NCBI GenBank assembly: GCA_018268855.1
Contig: JAFDVR010000019.1
Span: 1 to 64,000 of the forward strand
Reading direction: 5' to 3'
DNA length: 64,000 bases
DNA from: Acidobacteriota bacterium
GTDB lineage: Bacteria > Acidobacteriota > Terriglobia > Terriglobales > Acidobacteriaceae
In this document: piece by piece, positions 42,438 through 50,208 of the stretch
Position numbering within the stretch: the first letter of the stretch is position 1
How the letters are laid out: every line of letters starts with the position of its first letter
Position numbers and translations under genes: made by a program
Notes under the pieces: generated by a model
What the model was told of the DNA's origin: nothing
The model's input: the letters and a program-made list of their open reading frames with translations, nothing else
The model's database searches: none

Positions 42438-43964
42438 TTACTCTGCTGACTCTTTCGCCACAGCCGGTTTGGGTCTCTTGTATCCCTGCTCCAACTGAAA
42501 TCGAGCGCGCTGCTCAGTCTCGTCGGGGTCCTGGCGCACTTCATACATCATGCGTTTGTGCAGCTTGGCGATGAGGCCGGCGTACTGCGGATCGTCAGCG
42601 AGATTGTGGAACTCTTCGGGATCTTTCTCCATGTCGAAGAGTTGGCGCTCTACCTTCATGCCTTCTGCCGGGACGCCGTGGTAGGTGTACTTCCACTTGC
42701 CTGCGCGGGCCATCACCATGCCATGCGCGATGGAGTGCGCGTAGTACTCGGTTACGGCAAAGTCTTTCCAGTTGTAGTGCTCGTCGTCCATCCACGGAAC
42801 GAGCGAATCGCCATCCCAATCGTCGGGGGTGTGTCCGCCGGCGATATCGACGATAGTCTTCACCACGTCCACATGCGCGGAGGCGAGCTTGCGGCGCTGG
42901 CCGCCTTTCCAGCGCTGCGGATAACTGATGATGAGCGGCACGCGCGCGGCCTGGTCGTACATGCAGCTCTTCCACCACATGCTATGCTCGCCCATGTTTT
43001 CGCCATGGTCGCTGGTGTAGATGATGACGGTGTTGTCGGCGATCTCCTTATTGGCGCGCAGCGCGGCGAGGACTTTGCCCATCTCGTTGTCGACCCATGT
43101 GGTGAGGCCGTAGTAGAGTTCGCGGCCAATCTTTACCTTCTCTGCGGGAACGTCGGTCACCTTGTAGGCCGTGCGTTGCAGCTTGTAGTTGATGGGCATG
43201 GATGCGACGAGGCCTTCGGGCACGTTCGGCATCGGCACCTTGTCTTTGTACGGTGAGAAGAACGGTTCGGGCACGATGAGCGGAAAGTGAGGCGCGAGGT
43301 AGCCGACGAGCAGAAAGAATGGCGTGCCTGCTTCGCGCTTGTTGAGGAAGTCGACCGCGCCTGCGGTGACCTTGATGTCGTGCAGCACGGTGCGGCCGTT
43401 CTCGCCGGTGTGGAAGTCGTTGAAGCGTGGCGAGAGCGGCGTGTGTTCTTTTACTTCGTCCGGTTTGTAGCGGCGGCCTTTGCCTGTCTTGAAGGTGTTG
43501 TTAAAGTTGCCTCCAATCTCGCGGAAGCCGTAGCGGCGCGTGGCATCGTAGTGCATTTTGCCGCAGAGGTAAGGTTCGTAACCGGCATCGGTCACCACGC
43601 GCGCGATGGTCGGCATGTTGGCGTCGGGCAGCTCCGAGGAGAGTCCCCAGGTATCGACGCGCGAGCAGTACTTGCCTGCCGTGAATGACGAGCGCGAGGG
43701 CACGCAGAGTGGCGAGTTGCAGTAGTGTGTCTCGAAGGTGACGCCGTTTGCCGCGAGGGCATCCATGTTAGGTGTTTTGACAATGCGGTTACCGTAGCAT
43801 CCAGTCACGCGCTGGTTGTGTTCGTCGCTCATGATGAGCAGGATGTTGGGTTTCTTCTGCCCCTTGGCCGCGGCAAAGAGATGCGGCGAGGAAGCAGCGA
43901 GTCCGGCGAGTGCGCCGTTCTTTAAAAACTCTCGACGTGGAACAACGATCTCGCGCAACGGCAT
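42438..43964 (-). CDS. Secreted sulfatase (Tat-type signal)
   Basis: 508 residues from MPLREI. The Tat-like signal RREFLKNGALAGLAASSP begins the protein. Formylglycine site CVPSRS (C87-x-P-S-R), metal ligands in IMSDEHNQRVTGCYG and YTSDHGENMGEH, and His in GKMHYDATRR are the sulfatase hallmarks. It hydrolyses sulfate esters, perhaps on polysaccharides or choline sulfate. No formylglycine-generating enzyme gene is nearby. The specific substrate is not visible. Confidence 0.9.
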   Translation of the reverse strand: MPLREIVVPRREFLKNGALAGLAASSPHLFAAAKGQKKPNILLIMSDEHNQRVTGCYGNRIVKTPNMDALAANGVTFETHYCNSPLCVPSRSSFTAGKYCSRVDTWGLSSELPDANMPTIARVVTDAGYEPYLCGKMHYDATRRYGFREIGGNFNNTFKTGKGRRYKPDEVKEHTPLSPRFNDFHTGENGRTVLHDIKVTAGAVDFLNKREAGTPFFLLVGYLAPHFPLIVPEPFFSPYKDKVPMPNVPEGLVASMPINYKLQRTAYKVTDVPAEKVKIGRELYYGLTTWVDNEMGKVLAALRANKEIADNTVIIYTSDHGENMGEHSMWWKSCMYDQAARVPLIISYPQRWKGGQRRKLASAHVDVVKTIVDIAGGHTPDDWDGDSLVPWMDDEHYNWKDFAVTEYYAHSIAHGMVMARAGKWKYTYHGVPAEGMKVERQLFDMEKDPEEFHNLADDPQYAGLIAKLHKRMMYEVRQDPDETEQRARFQLEQGYKRPKPAVAKESAE

Positions 43965-44056
43965 GGCGTACCTCTTTGAAGATGAGAAATTGGAGAACTC
44001 AAAGGTATGCAAGGGATGAAAGCGATGTCAACGCGGCAAGCTGTTAGTCTAAAGGC

Positions 44057-45046
44057 GTGAAGCTGTCCACCATCACGAACGCGAAACAGGTCTTTGACCT
44101 GGTCCGTGACGATCTTGCCGCCGTGGAGCGTGAGTTCGCGCGGCAGTCGGATTCCGATATTCGCGTGGTGACGGAGATTGCCGAGTATCTGCTGGCGGGC
44201 GGCGGCAAGCGGATTCGTCCGCTGCTTCTTCTGTTGGCTGCGCGCGCGCTGAATTTCCAAGGAGAATCGCGCATCCGCATGGGCGCCGTGGTGGAGATGC
44301 TGCACACCGCCACGCTGGTGCACGACGACATTATCGACACGGCGGACACGCGGCGCGGACGGCCTTCTGCGAACACCACCTGGGGCAACTCCAAGTGCGT
44401 GCTCGCGGGCGATTGGCTCTACATGCAGAGCTTCCAGATTGCGCTGGATGAGCGCAACTTCCATCTGCTTGACCTGCTGATCTCGCTCACGCAGCAGATG
44501 GTAGAAGGCGAGTTGCTGCAGATCCAGAAGCTGGGCCATCTGATCAACGAGCAAGAGTATCTTGACCTGATCGACCGCAAAACGGCGAGTTTGTTTCGCG
44601 TGTCGATGCAGTTGGGCGCAGCGCTGGCGGGATCGGACGAGAACGTGGAGCGGTTGTTTGGCGAGTACGGCCACAACCTCGGCATGGCTTTCCAGGTGAT
44701 TGACGATGTGCTTGATCTGACTGCCGAGGAGTCGGTGCTGGGCAAGCCCGCGGCGAGCGATCTGCGGGAAGGTAAGGCAACGCTGGCGGTGATTCATGCG
44801 CTGGAGCGTGGCACGGGCGAAGAGCGCGAGGCCATCCGCACGGTGCTGGCGGACCGCAGCTTTGTGCGTGTGCCACACAAAGATATTCTCACCATTCTGC
44901 GGCGGTATGGTTCGCTGGAGTACGCGATGGACATGGCGCGTGCCTATGCGGAGGCGGCACGGCAGTCGGTTCGTGAATTGCCCGATTCAGACACAAAACG
45001 CGCGCTGATGTGGGTTCCGGGATTTGTGATCGATCGCGATCGATAA
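44057..45046 (+). CDS. Polyprenyl diphosphate synthase (octaprenyl/solanesyl type)
   Basis: 329 residues from a GTG start. First Asp-rich motif HDDIIDTADTRRG (about 95), second DDVLDLT (about 213), and the GGKRIRP phosphate-binding segment at about 50. Chain-length determinants before the first motif (VEMLHTATLVHDDIID) are small residues, pointing to long products such as octaprenyl or longer for ubiquinone or menaquinone tails. Single gene, divergent from the sulfatase. Confidence 0.93.
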   Translation: MKLSTITNAKQVFDLVRDDLAAVEREFARQSDSDIRVVTEIAEYLLAGGGKRIRPLLLLLAARALNFQGESRIRMGAVVEMLHTATLVHDDIIDTADTRRGRPSANTTWGNSKCVLAGDWLYMQSFQIALDERNFHLLDLLISLTQQMVEGELLQIQKLGHLINEQEYLDLIDRKTASLFRVSMQLGAALAGSDENVERLFGEYGHNLGMAFQVIDDVLDLTAEESVLGKPAASDLREGKATLAVIHALERGTGEEREAIRTVLADRSFVRVPHKDILTILRRYGSLEYAMDMARAYAEAARQSVRELPDSDTKRALMWVPGFVIDRDR

Positions 45047-45140
45047 ACATTTTTATTCGACTCCATAGCCGCACCAAAAACGCCTTCCACGCTTGGTTTC
45101 GCGGTAATGCCTTCCATAGAATCTGCATCTAATTTATAGG

Positions 45141-45170
45141 GCTCATGTGAGCTTATTTTGCAGCTATAAT
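45141..45170 (+). promoter_or_regulatory. Toxin-antitoxin promoter with palindromic operator
   Basis: A perfect TATAAT -10 element (45165-45170) lies about 13 bases after the palindrome GCTCATGTGAGC (45141-45152), which overlaps the expected -35 position. It sits upstream of the Xre-type antitoxin gene, so it is the likely autoregulation site. Confidence 0.65.
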
Positions 45171-45188
45171 GAACTTGGAGGGAACCTT

Positions 45189-45611
45189 ATGATCGCTCCC
45201 GCATCGATTGCTGAAATCCTCGGACTTAGCCATTCGGTCCGGACGGTGCACGAACTCGAGTCGGCTGTATCGGCAGGCCTACCGAAACGCGCCTTGGAAA
45301 GGCTCTCGTCCCGCCTCTATCAAGACCGCCGGACTGCGAGTGCGTACAAATTCAAGGTGGTACCTCAAGCAACATGGAAGCGGCGGACCAAGCGACTTTC
45401 TGTGGATGAAAGCGAACGGACGGAGCGGCTCGCACGCGTTCTGGCGGCAGCCGAACACGTATGGGAGGACCGCGAGCAGGCGCGTGAGTGGATGAATAAG
45501 CCCCACCGGGAATTAGACGGCCAGGCGCCCGTGGAAGCCGCGCGCACGGAGCTGGGCGCGCGACGCGTAGAAGCTTTGCTGGAAAAGCTGTACTTCGGTC
45601 TTCCTGTTTAG
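45189..45611 (+). CDS. Xre/MbcA/ParS-family antitoxin (DUF2384)
   Basis: 140 residues from the ATG that follows GGAGGG at 45178. The N-terminal part (IAEILGLSHSVRTVHELESAVSAGLPKRALE) is Xre-like and the C-terminal half (DESERTERLARVLAAAEHVWEDREQAREWMNKPHRELDGQAPVEAA) is the DUF2384/MbcA C-domain that wraps the RES toxin. It is 2 bases ahead of the toxin gene, and together they form a type II module. Confidence 0.92.
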   Translation: MIAPASIAEILGLSHSVRTVHELESAVSAGLPKRALERLSSRLYQDRRTASAYKFKVVPQATWKRRTKRLSVDESERTERLARVLAAAEHVWEDREQAREWMNKPHRELDGQAPVEAARTELGARRVEALLEKLYFGLPV

Positions 45612-45613
45612 AC

Positions 45614-46069
45614 ATGTACGCGTACCGTATCGCAGATGCTCGCCACCCAATCTTTGATCCGACTGGAGCCATGCTCCACGGTGGACGCTGGAACTCGGCA
45701 GGAAAAAGAGTCATTTACGCTGCGGAGACATATGCGGGTGCTCTGCTGGAAATTCTGGTCCACGCAAATCTGAATCGCCCCCCAAAGCACCAGCAATCAG
45801 TGCGCATCTTTATACCAGACGCGATTGTCATAGAAGATGTAGTGCTTGACCAAGTTCATGGCTGGGATAAAGAGGACGCGTCTGTATCTCAGCAGTTCGG
45901 TGACGCATGGTATGAGTCAAAACGATCAGCCATTCTGCGGGTTCCCAGCGTCGCCACTCAAGGTCGCGAAAAGAACCTGGTGATCAACACAGAGCATAAG
46001 CAATTTCGTTTGATCACAGCAGACAGGCCCGAAGCAGTGCTTTGGGATACACGACTCTTTGGCCGCTAA
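45614..46069 (+). CDS. RES-domain toxin (NAD+-degrading type II toxin)
   Basis: 151 residues. RES signature GGRWNSAGKRVIYAAETYAGALLEIL contains the catalytic-cleft residues Arg25, Tyr35 and Glu46, and RIADARHPIFDPTGA begins the NAD-binding pocket. Related toxins (MbcT, Xre-RES) destroy NAD+. The residues are intact, so the toxin is probably active and kept in check by the adjacent antitoxin. Confidence 0.92.
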   Translation: MYAYRIADARHPIFDPTGAMLHGGRWNSAGKRVIYAAETYAGALLEILVHANLNRPPKHQQSVRIFIPDAIVIEDVVLDQVHGWDKEDASVSQQFGDAWYESKRSAILRVPSVATQGREKNLVINTEHKQFRLITADRPEAVLWDTRLFGR

Positions 46070-46086
46070 CCGGGTTGTCCCGGCCA

Positions 46087-46887
46087 TTATTGGCGCTTTA
46101 ATTCTTTTTTAATGGCCTTTTGTATCAGCGGTTCGATGACCTTGTAGCCTGCGACGTTGGGATGCAGACCATCACCGCTGAGATCGCTCTTCATGCGGTC
46201 TTTGCCATCGCTCAGGGCTGAGTAATAATCCACGTATTGCAGTTTATGATCGGCGGCATACTGCTTCATCCACGCATTGAGCGCCAATATTTTGTCGGGC
46301 GGACGAATGGCGGTCAATTTCTTATGATCGTCATTCACCGGCATCACGGATGTGAGGATGATACGTTCTCCATGCGCGGTGGCGAGGTCGGCCATCATGG
46401 CGATGTTGTCTTCAATCATGCGCAGTATGTCGGGTGGGGTCATGAGCGCCAGATCGTTAGTGCCGCCGAGCAGTACAACGACTTTCGGCTTGAGCGCGAG
46501 CACATCCTGTGGCATACGCAGCACCATCTGCGAAGTGACCTGACCACCGATGCCACGGCCCACATAGCCATGGCCCTGCATAAACGTGCTGAACCGGGGA
46601 TTGGCCCAGTTATGCGTGATGGAATCGCCGAGGAATACCACATCCACTTTGGTGCCTGCCAGTTTTGCATTGGCTTCGGTGTAGTACGAGAGACCTGCCC
46701 AGTCGCGCAGCAGCGTTTGCAGGTGCTTCACGTCGTCAGGTGGATTGGTATACGCGTCGGCGATACGATCAATCTCGCTGACTCCCGTGGGAGAGATGTA
46801 GCCCGCTGCGGGTGCCCCGTTGGGCAACTGCGCCGTTGCCGCTACACTCAACACCATCGCACACACCGCTGCCGAGCATCGCATCAT
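46087..46887 (-). CDS. Secreted SGNH/GDSL esterase (PAF acetylhydrolase-like)
   Basis: 266 residues from MMRCSAAV. A signal peptide precedes the SGNH blocks: block I FLGDSITHNW (Ser89), block II RGIGGQ, block III GGTND, and block V DGLHPN with the catalytic Asp-His. Probably deacetylates or hydrolyses small esters in the periplasm; related to PAF-acetylhydrolase-like sugar esterases. Divergent from the LacI gene with which it shares a palindrome in the intergenic region. Confidence 0.85.
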   Translation of the reverse strand: MMRCSAAVCAMVLSVAATAQLPNGAPAAGYISPTGVSEIDRIADAYTNPPDDVKHLQTLLRDWAGLSYYTEANAKLAGTKVDVVFLGDSITHNWANPRFSTFMQGHGYVGRGIGGQVTSQMVLRMPQDVLALKPKVVVLLGGTNDLALMTPPDILRMIEDNIAMMADLATAHGERIILTSVMPVNDDHKKLTAIRPPDKILALNAWMKQYAADHKLQYVDYYSALSDGKDRMKSDLSGDGLHPNVAGYKVIEPLIQKAIKKELKRQ

Positions 46888-46918
46888 GCACTCACCTCGT
46901 GTCACACTGGAAATATGT

Positions 46919-46934
46919 TAGCGTTCTCACGCTA
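46919..46934. promoter_or_regulatory. Palindrome between the esterase and the LacI gene
   Basis: TAGCGTTCTCACGCTA is an inverted repeat with arms TAGCGT/ACGCTA around TCTC. It sits between the divergent esterase (46887) and LacI-family (46952) genes and could be the operator of that regulator, though the central CpG usual in LacI sites is missing. Confidence 0.5.
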
Positions 46935-46951
46935 GGCTGTTTCTGTATTTC

Positions 46952-47995
46952 ATGTCAACGAATAGAACAAACAAGAAGCCCGCAACACTTGCAGACGTGG
47001 CCCGCAAATCGGGCGTGGCTGCAATGACCGTGTCGCGTGCGATCAACAACTCCGGCTATGTGAGCCCGGAGGTACGCAAGCGCGTGATGGCTGCAGCGCG
47101 TGCGTTACAGTACAGGCCCAACATGCTGGCGCGACAGCTCAAGGGACACAGCCTGAAGGCCATCGGCATTCTACTGCCTGATATTGCCAATCCGTTTTCG
47201 ACGGAGCTGGTCAGCGGGATTCGCGAGGTGCTGGTGCCGCATGGATACACCACGTTTATTGCGACAACCGACCGCAGCAGCGAAGAAGAGCGCGCGGCGT
47301 TGCAGTCGTTTGTGGACCATCGCATTGACGGTGTAATTGTGGCCACGCGCGGAACGCGGTTCGGCACGGAGTCCCTCCAATCGCTGGCGAAACAAAACAT
47401 CCCAACGGTAGTGGTTGGGCGCGATTCAGGCGTGGCGCGGATTGATTCCGTGATGGCCGATCACTATCAGGGTGCGTTTGATGCGGTGACACACCTTATC
47501 TCAATCGGACACCGGCGCATTGGCTTTATCGGTATCGCGCATGAGGACCGCACTTCCCTGCGCCGCTATGCGGGATATGCGGCAGCGCTAAAGCAGGCGG
47601 GCATTGCAGAAAAGAAGGAGTACATCGCCGGGCCACCAGATGCTCCTGCGTTCGCAACACAGGAAGATGGTTTTCAGGCGATGATGCAATTGCTCGATCT
47701 GCCGAAGCCGCCGACTGCAATCTTTGCGCGTAATGATTTTGCCGCGATCGGCGCTCTGCGAGCAGCGCATACGCGTGGCTGCCGCGTGCCTCAGGAGATT
47801 GCGATTGCCGGCTTCGACAATATTCCGCTGGCCGCGTTCACCACTCCTCCGCTGACCACGGTGGAACAGCCTATCCACGAACAGGGCGCGCAGGCTGCGC
47901 GGTTATTGTTAGATAGACTGGCGGGAACAGCAGGCCGCGCGCGAACAGTAGTCATGCATTGCAGGTTGGTGCCTCGGGAAAGCACGTTGAAGTAA
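46952..47995 (+). CDS. LacI-family transcriptional regulator
   Basis: 347 residues. N-terminal HTH TLADVARKSGVAAMTVSRAIN and hinge helix (RPNMLARQLKG) are followed by a periplasmic-binding-like sugar domain (IGILLPDIANPFSTELVSGIREVL). Probably senses a sugar and regulates the divergent esterase or a distant operon. The ligand is unknown. Confidence 0.93.
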   Translation: MSTNRTNKKPATLADVARKSGVAAMTVSRAINNSGYVSPEVRKRVMAAARALQYRPNMLARQLKGHSLKAIGILLPDIANPFSTELVSGIREVLVPHGYTTFIATTDRSSEEERAALQSFVDHRIDGVIVATRGTRFGTESLQSLAKQNIPTVVVGRDSGVARIDSVMADHYQGAFDAVTHLISIGHRRIGFIGIAHEDRTSLRRYAGYAAALKQAGIAEKKEYIAGPPDAPAFATQEDGFQAMMQLLDLPKPPTAIFARNDFAAIGALRAAHTRGCRVPQEIAIAGFDNIPLAAFTTPPLTTVEQPIHEQGAQAARLLLDRLAGTAGRARTVVMHCRLVPRESTLK

Positions 47996-48033
47996 CCTAA
48001 TTCTGGACTTTTCTGCTTGCTCATCGCTTCTTT

Positions 48034-49674
48034 TTATTTTCCATAAGTGGCATCCATGTAAGCAGTGCGTTTCGCAAGCCAATCTTTCAGATAATCAACT
48101 TCGGCCTCATAGCTGCCGAGCGCTACTACGTTGGGCCAGACTTTTACGCCGAGCGTTCTCCAGCGCAGGTAATTGTTATGGGCCCCTTGCGTCAGCGCAG
48201 TGGAGCGAGAGTCTATATAGGTGTTGATATCGCCTATATCAGTGCGCTTGGCAGCCCATTGTTTTTTGACCGCTGCCACAAACTCGGTGTCATGCATAAG
48301 GCGCACATACCATGAGGCGCGTGTGCTAACCCAGGGCACATCGGGATCTTTGATGGTGGTGTAATTCACATTCCCGCTGCTGACGTCGAAGTCCCAGACG
48401 GGTCCCATGTAAAGAAGTGAGTTGCCACGCGGTTTATAGAAATAATCGCTACTCCAGAAGTCGGCGTCCTCATTGCCCATGAACTCTTCTGTAAGAAACC
48501 AATTAACGAGCGAGGCTTCATCGAAGTGCGCGCGCCAGCCAGCCATGGTGCTAGTGAAGTTCGCACTATAGAGTGAATTTTCGGCGCTCTTAACGGTACT
48601 GACAAAATAGGTAGCTTGGGGAGTAGTGGGTGGATCGGGGTCATCGAGACTGATGGGAAGACCAGACGGGGTGCGGAAGGTGTAGGTCGCGCCAAAGTAG
48701 TTGTCGATCTCGCCTAAATAGCCACCCGTAAGATTGTCGCCAGAGTTGTCATCCTCACTCATCTCCCCGATGTTCAGACGATTGTCGGCGACTTCCACTT
48801 TCTCTGAAATTTGATATACGCCTTCATATTCTCCGTTGAGATAGACCTCGGCGAAGGCGGTGGCCGGTGTCCATGCCATGCCGAAGATATTGGCTACGTG
48901 AAAGGCAATGTCTGTTCGGAGAAGTGACTTATCAGAATAGTTAGCTAAAAGAATCCAGTTTTTGGAGGATTTCATACCGAGCAGTTTGCTTTTATTGTCG
49001 AGCTTAAGGCGATAAGGCTTCTTAGGCATGGCCCATGTAGAGTTGCCATGTCCCTTAATGCCGAGTGTTCCTGTGTAGTTATTCGAAGGATTGCTTGCGT
49101 CGGTAATGGACATCGAACCGGAGACGTAATCGTCTTCCTGGTCGACAGGTGCGCTGCCTGCGGTGTTGATGCTAACGACAGGCAAATCTGTTTTTGTTGG
49201 TTTATAGCGTGGATCATCAAGCTGGACGCTGATCTCCGCCTGATCGGTGCTCCGGCCGGCGACGTTTACAGCATCCGCCGTCAATACAAGCTCCGCTTGG
49301 AGAATGCCCTGTACGGCAGTGAAACAAGTGTAGGCCGCAGATGGTGAGGCGTGTAGGCGCAGATGTGCAGTGGTGCCAATGGGTGCAGTAACCGGAGATA
49401 CGGTGAAACCATCTGGAAGGTTGATGAGAGAAACCGTGACGGGATCGTGCGTGTCGGAGAGAGGGTTCAGACGGACATCCACCGGGACAGTCTGGCCCGG
49501 GAAAATTCGTAAGCTGCTGCGCACGAAGACAGCCTGAAAAGGAGACCCGTCAGAAGTAACAGAGACAAGTGCGCTGCTGACCGTGCATCCGCTTTGCGAA
49601 CTCGGAGCAGTGCCGCAACCAATCAACAGGAATGGGTACACGGCGGCAAACGTCACGAGAAAAGAACGTTTCAT
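48034..49674 (-). CDS. CotH kinase-family lipoprotein
   Basis: 546 residues from MKRSFLVTF. A lipobox LLIGC places it as a lipoprotein. An Ig-like or Big-type N-terminal domain (about 30-150) precedes the CotH kinase-like domain: GHGNSTWAMPKKPYRLKLD, LLANYSDKSLLRTDIAFHVA, VYLNGEYEGVYQISEKVEV and WDFDVSSGNVN. CotH proteins in Bacillus are spore-coat protein kinases; in Gram-negatives the role is unknown. Located just before the integrated element. Confidence 0.88.
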   Translation of the reverse strand: MKRSFLVTFAAVYPFLLIGCGTAPSSQSGCTVSSALVSVTSDGSPFQAVFVRSSLRIFPGQTVPVDVRLNPLSDTHDPVTVSLINLPDGFTVSPVTAPIGTTAHLRLHASPSAAYTCFTAVQGILQAELVLTADAVNVAGRSTDQAEISVQLDDPRYKPTKTDLPVVSINTAGSAPVDQEDDYVSGSMSITDASNPSNNYTGTLGIKGHGNSTWAMPKKPYRLKLDNKSKLLGMKSSKNWILLANYSDKSLLRTDIAFHVANIFGMAWTPATAFAEVYLNGEYEGVYQISEKVEVADNRLNIGEMSEDDNSGDNLTGGYLGEIDNYFGATYTFRTPSGLPISLDDPDPPTTPQATYFVSTVKSAENSLYSANFTSTMAGWRAHFDEASLVNWFLTEEFMGNEDADFWSSDYFYKPRGNSLLYMGPVWDFDVSSGNVNYTTIKDPDVPWVSTRASWYVRLMHDTEFVAAVKKQWAAKRTDIGDINTYIDSRSTALTQGAHNNYLRWRTLGVKVWPNVVALGSYEAEVDYLKDWLAKRTAYMDATYGK

Positions 49675-49885
49675 GCACACTCCCGCGACCAGTCCATGTT
49701 TTCCAGGCTGCTTGCGCCTAAGCGCGGCCCCTCAGATTTCCGTCTTGTCACAGTAGACGTCGTTCACGAAAGAGAGTTTCGCGTTATCAGAAAAATATCT
49801 GGCTTGATTAAGTTGCCGTTACGGATGTGGTGAGCTTTGAGTCGATAAAAATCCCGCTGAATGCAGCGGTCACCAGAGATTTTCT
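49675..49885. other. Intergenic sequence between the CotH gene and the tRNA scar
   Basis: No gene or clear regulatory signal. It is the last host sequence before the integrated element. Confidence 0.4.
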
Positions 49886-49930
49886 TGGTGGAGCTGAGCG
49901 GGATCGAACCGCTGACCTCCTCGTTGCGAA
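49886..49930 (-). other. Truncated 3' half of a tRNA-Ala(CGC): integration scar (att site)
   Basis: On the minus strand the sequence runs from T(C)GCAA (anticodon CGC with loop), through CGAGG (3' anticodon stem), variable loop AGGTC, T-arm AGCGG-TTCGATC-CCGCT, to CAGCTCC-A-CCA. The 3' end CCA is at 49886-49888. The 5' side of the anticodon stem and everything before it are absent, since CCTCG is not found upstream. This is the fragment left when an element integrates into the 3' half of a tRNA gene, with the break in the anticodon loop. The intact tRNA should lie at the other end of the element, beyond 64000. Confidence 0.85.
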
Positions 49931-50008
49931 AATGCTGAATCATGTATTGTCAACAACTTAGCTGAACAAAAGAAAGCACTTTTGAGCGGATAACAATCGG
50001 TTGAAATG

Positions 50009-50043
50009 CTTATCTGACCCATTCGTGACCCTTATCTGACCCA
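50009..50043. repeat. Direct repeats CTTATCTGACCCA next to the att site
   Basis: CTTATCTGACCCA occurs at 50009-50021 and again at 50031-50043 (22 bp apart). Such repeats close to an att core are typical of integrase arm-binding sites. Confidence 0.6.
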
Positions 50044-50208
50044 CGCTGGTATTCGTCCCCACTCGGCACGAACGGCAACAGCGTGCTCTAACGAGTTCTT
50101 TCTGCTATTTCTTAGAATTTGTGTCAGGTTTGCCCCCTAGCGAACCCAAACGGCTTTTCTGATTGAAATTGAGCCGAGAATTTCGTATTTGCAGCGCGGC
50201 CGGCCGGC

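Noticed and set aside
49886..49975. A complete tRNA gene
   Set aside because: Bases beyond 49930 do not supply the 5' anticodon stem, D-arm or acceptor strand; only the 3' half is present.
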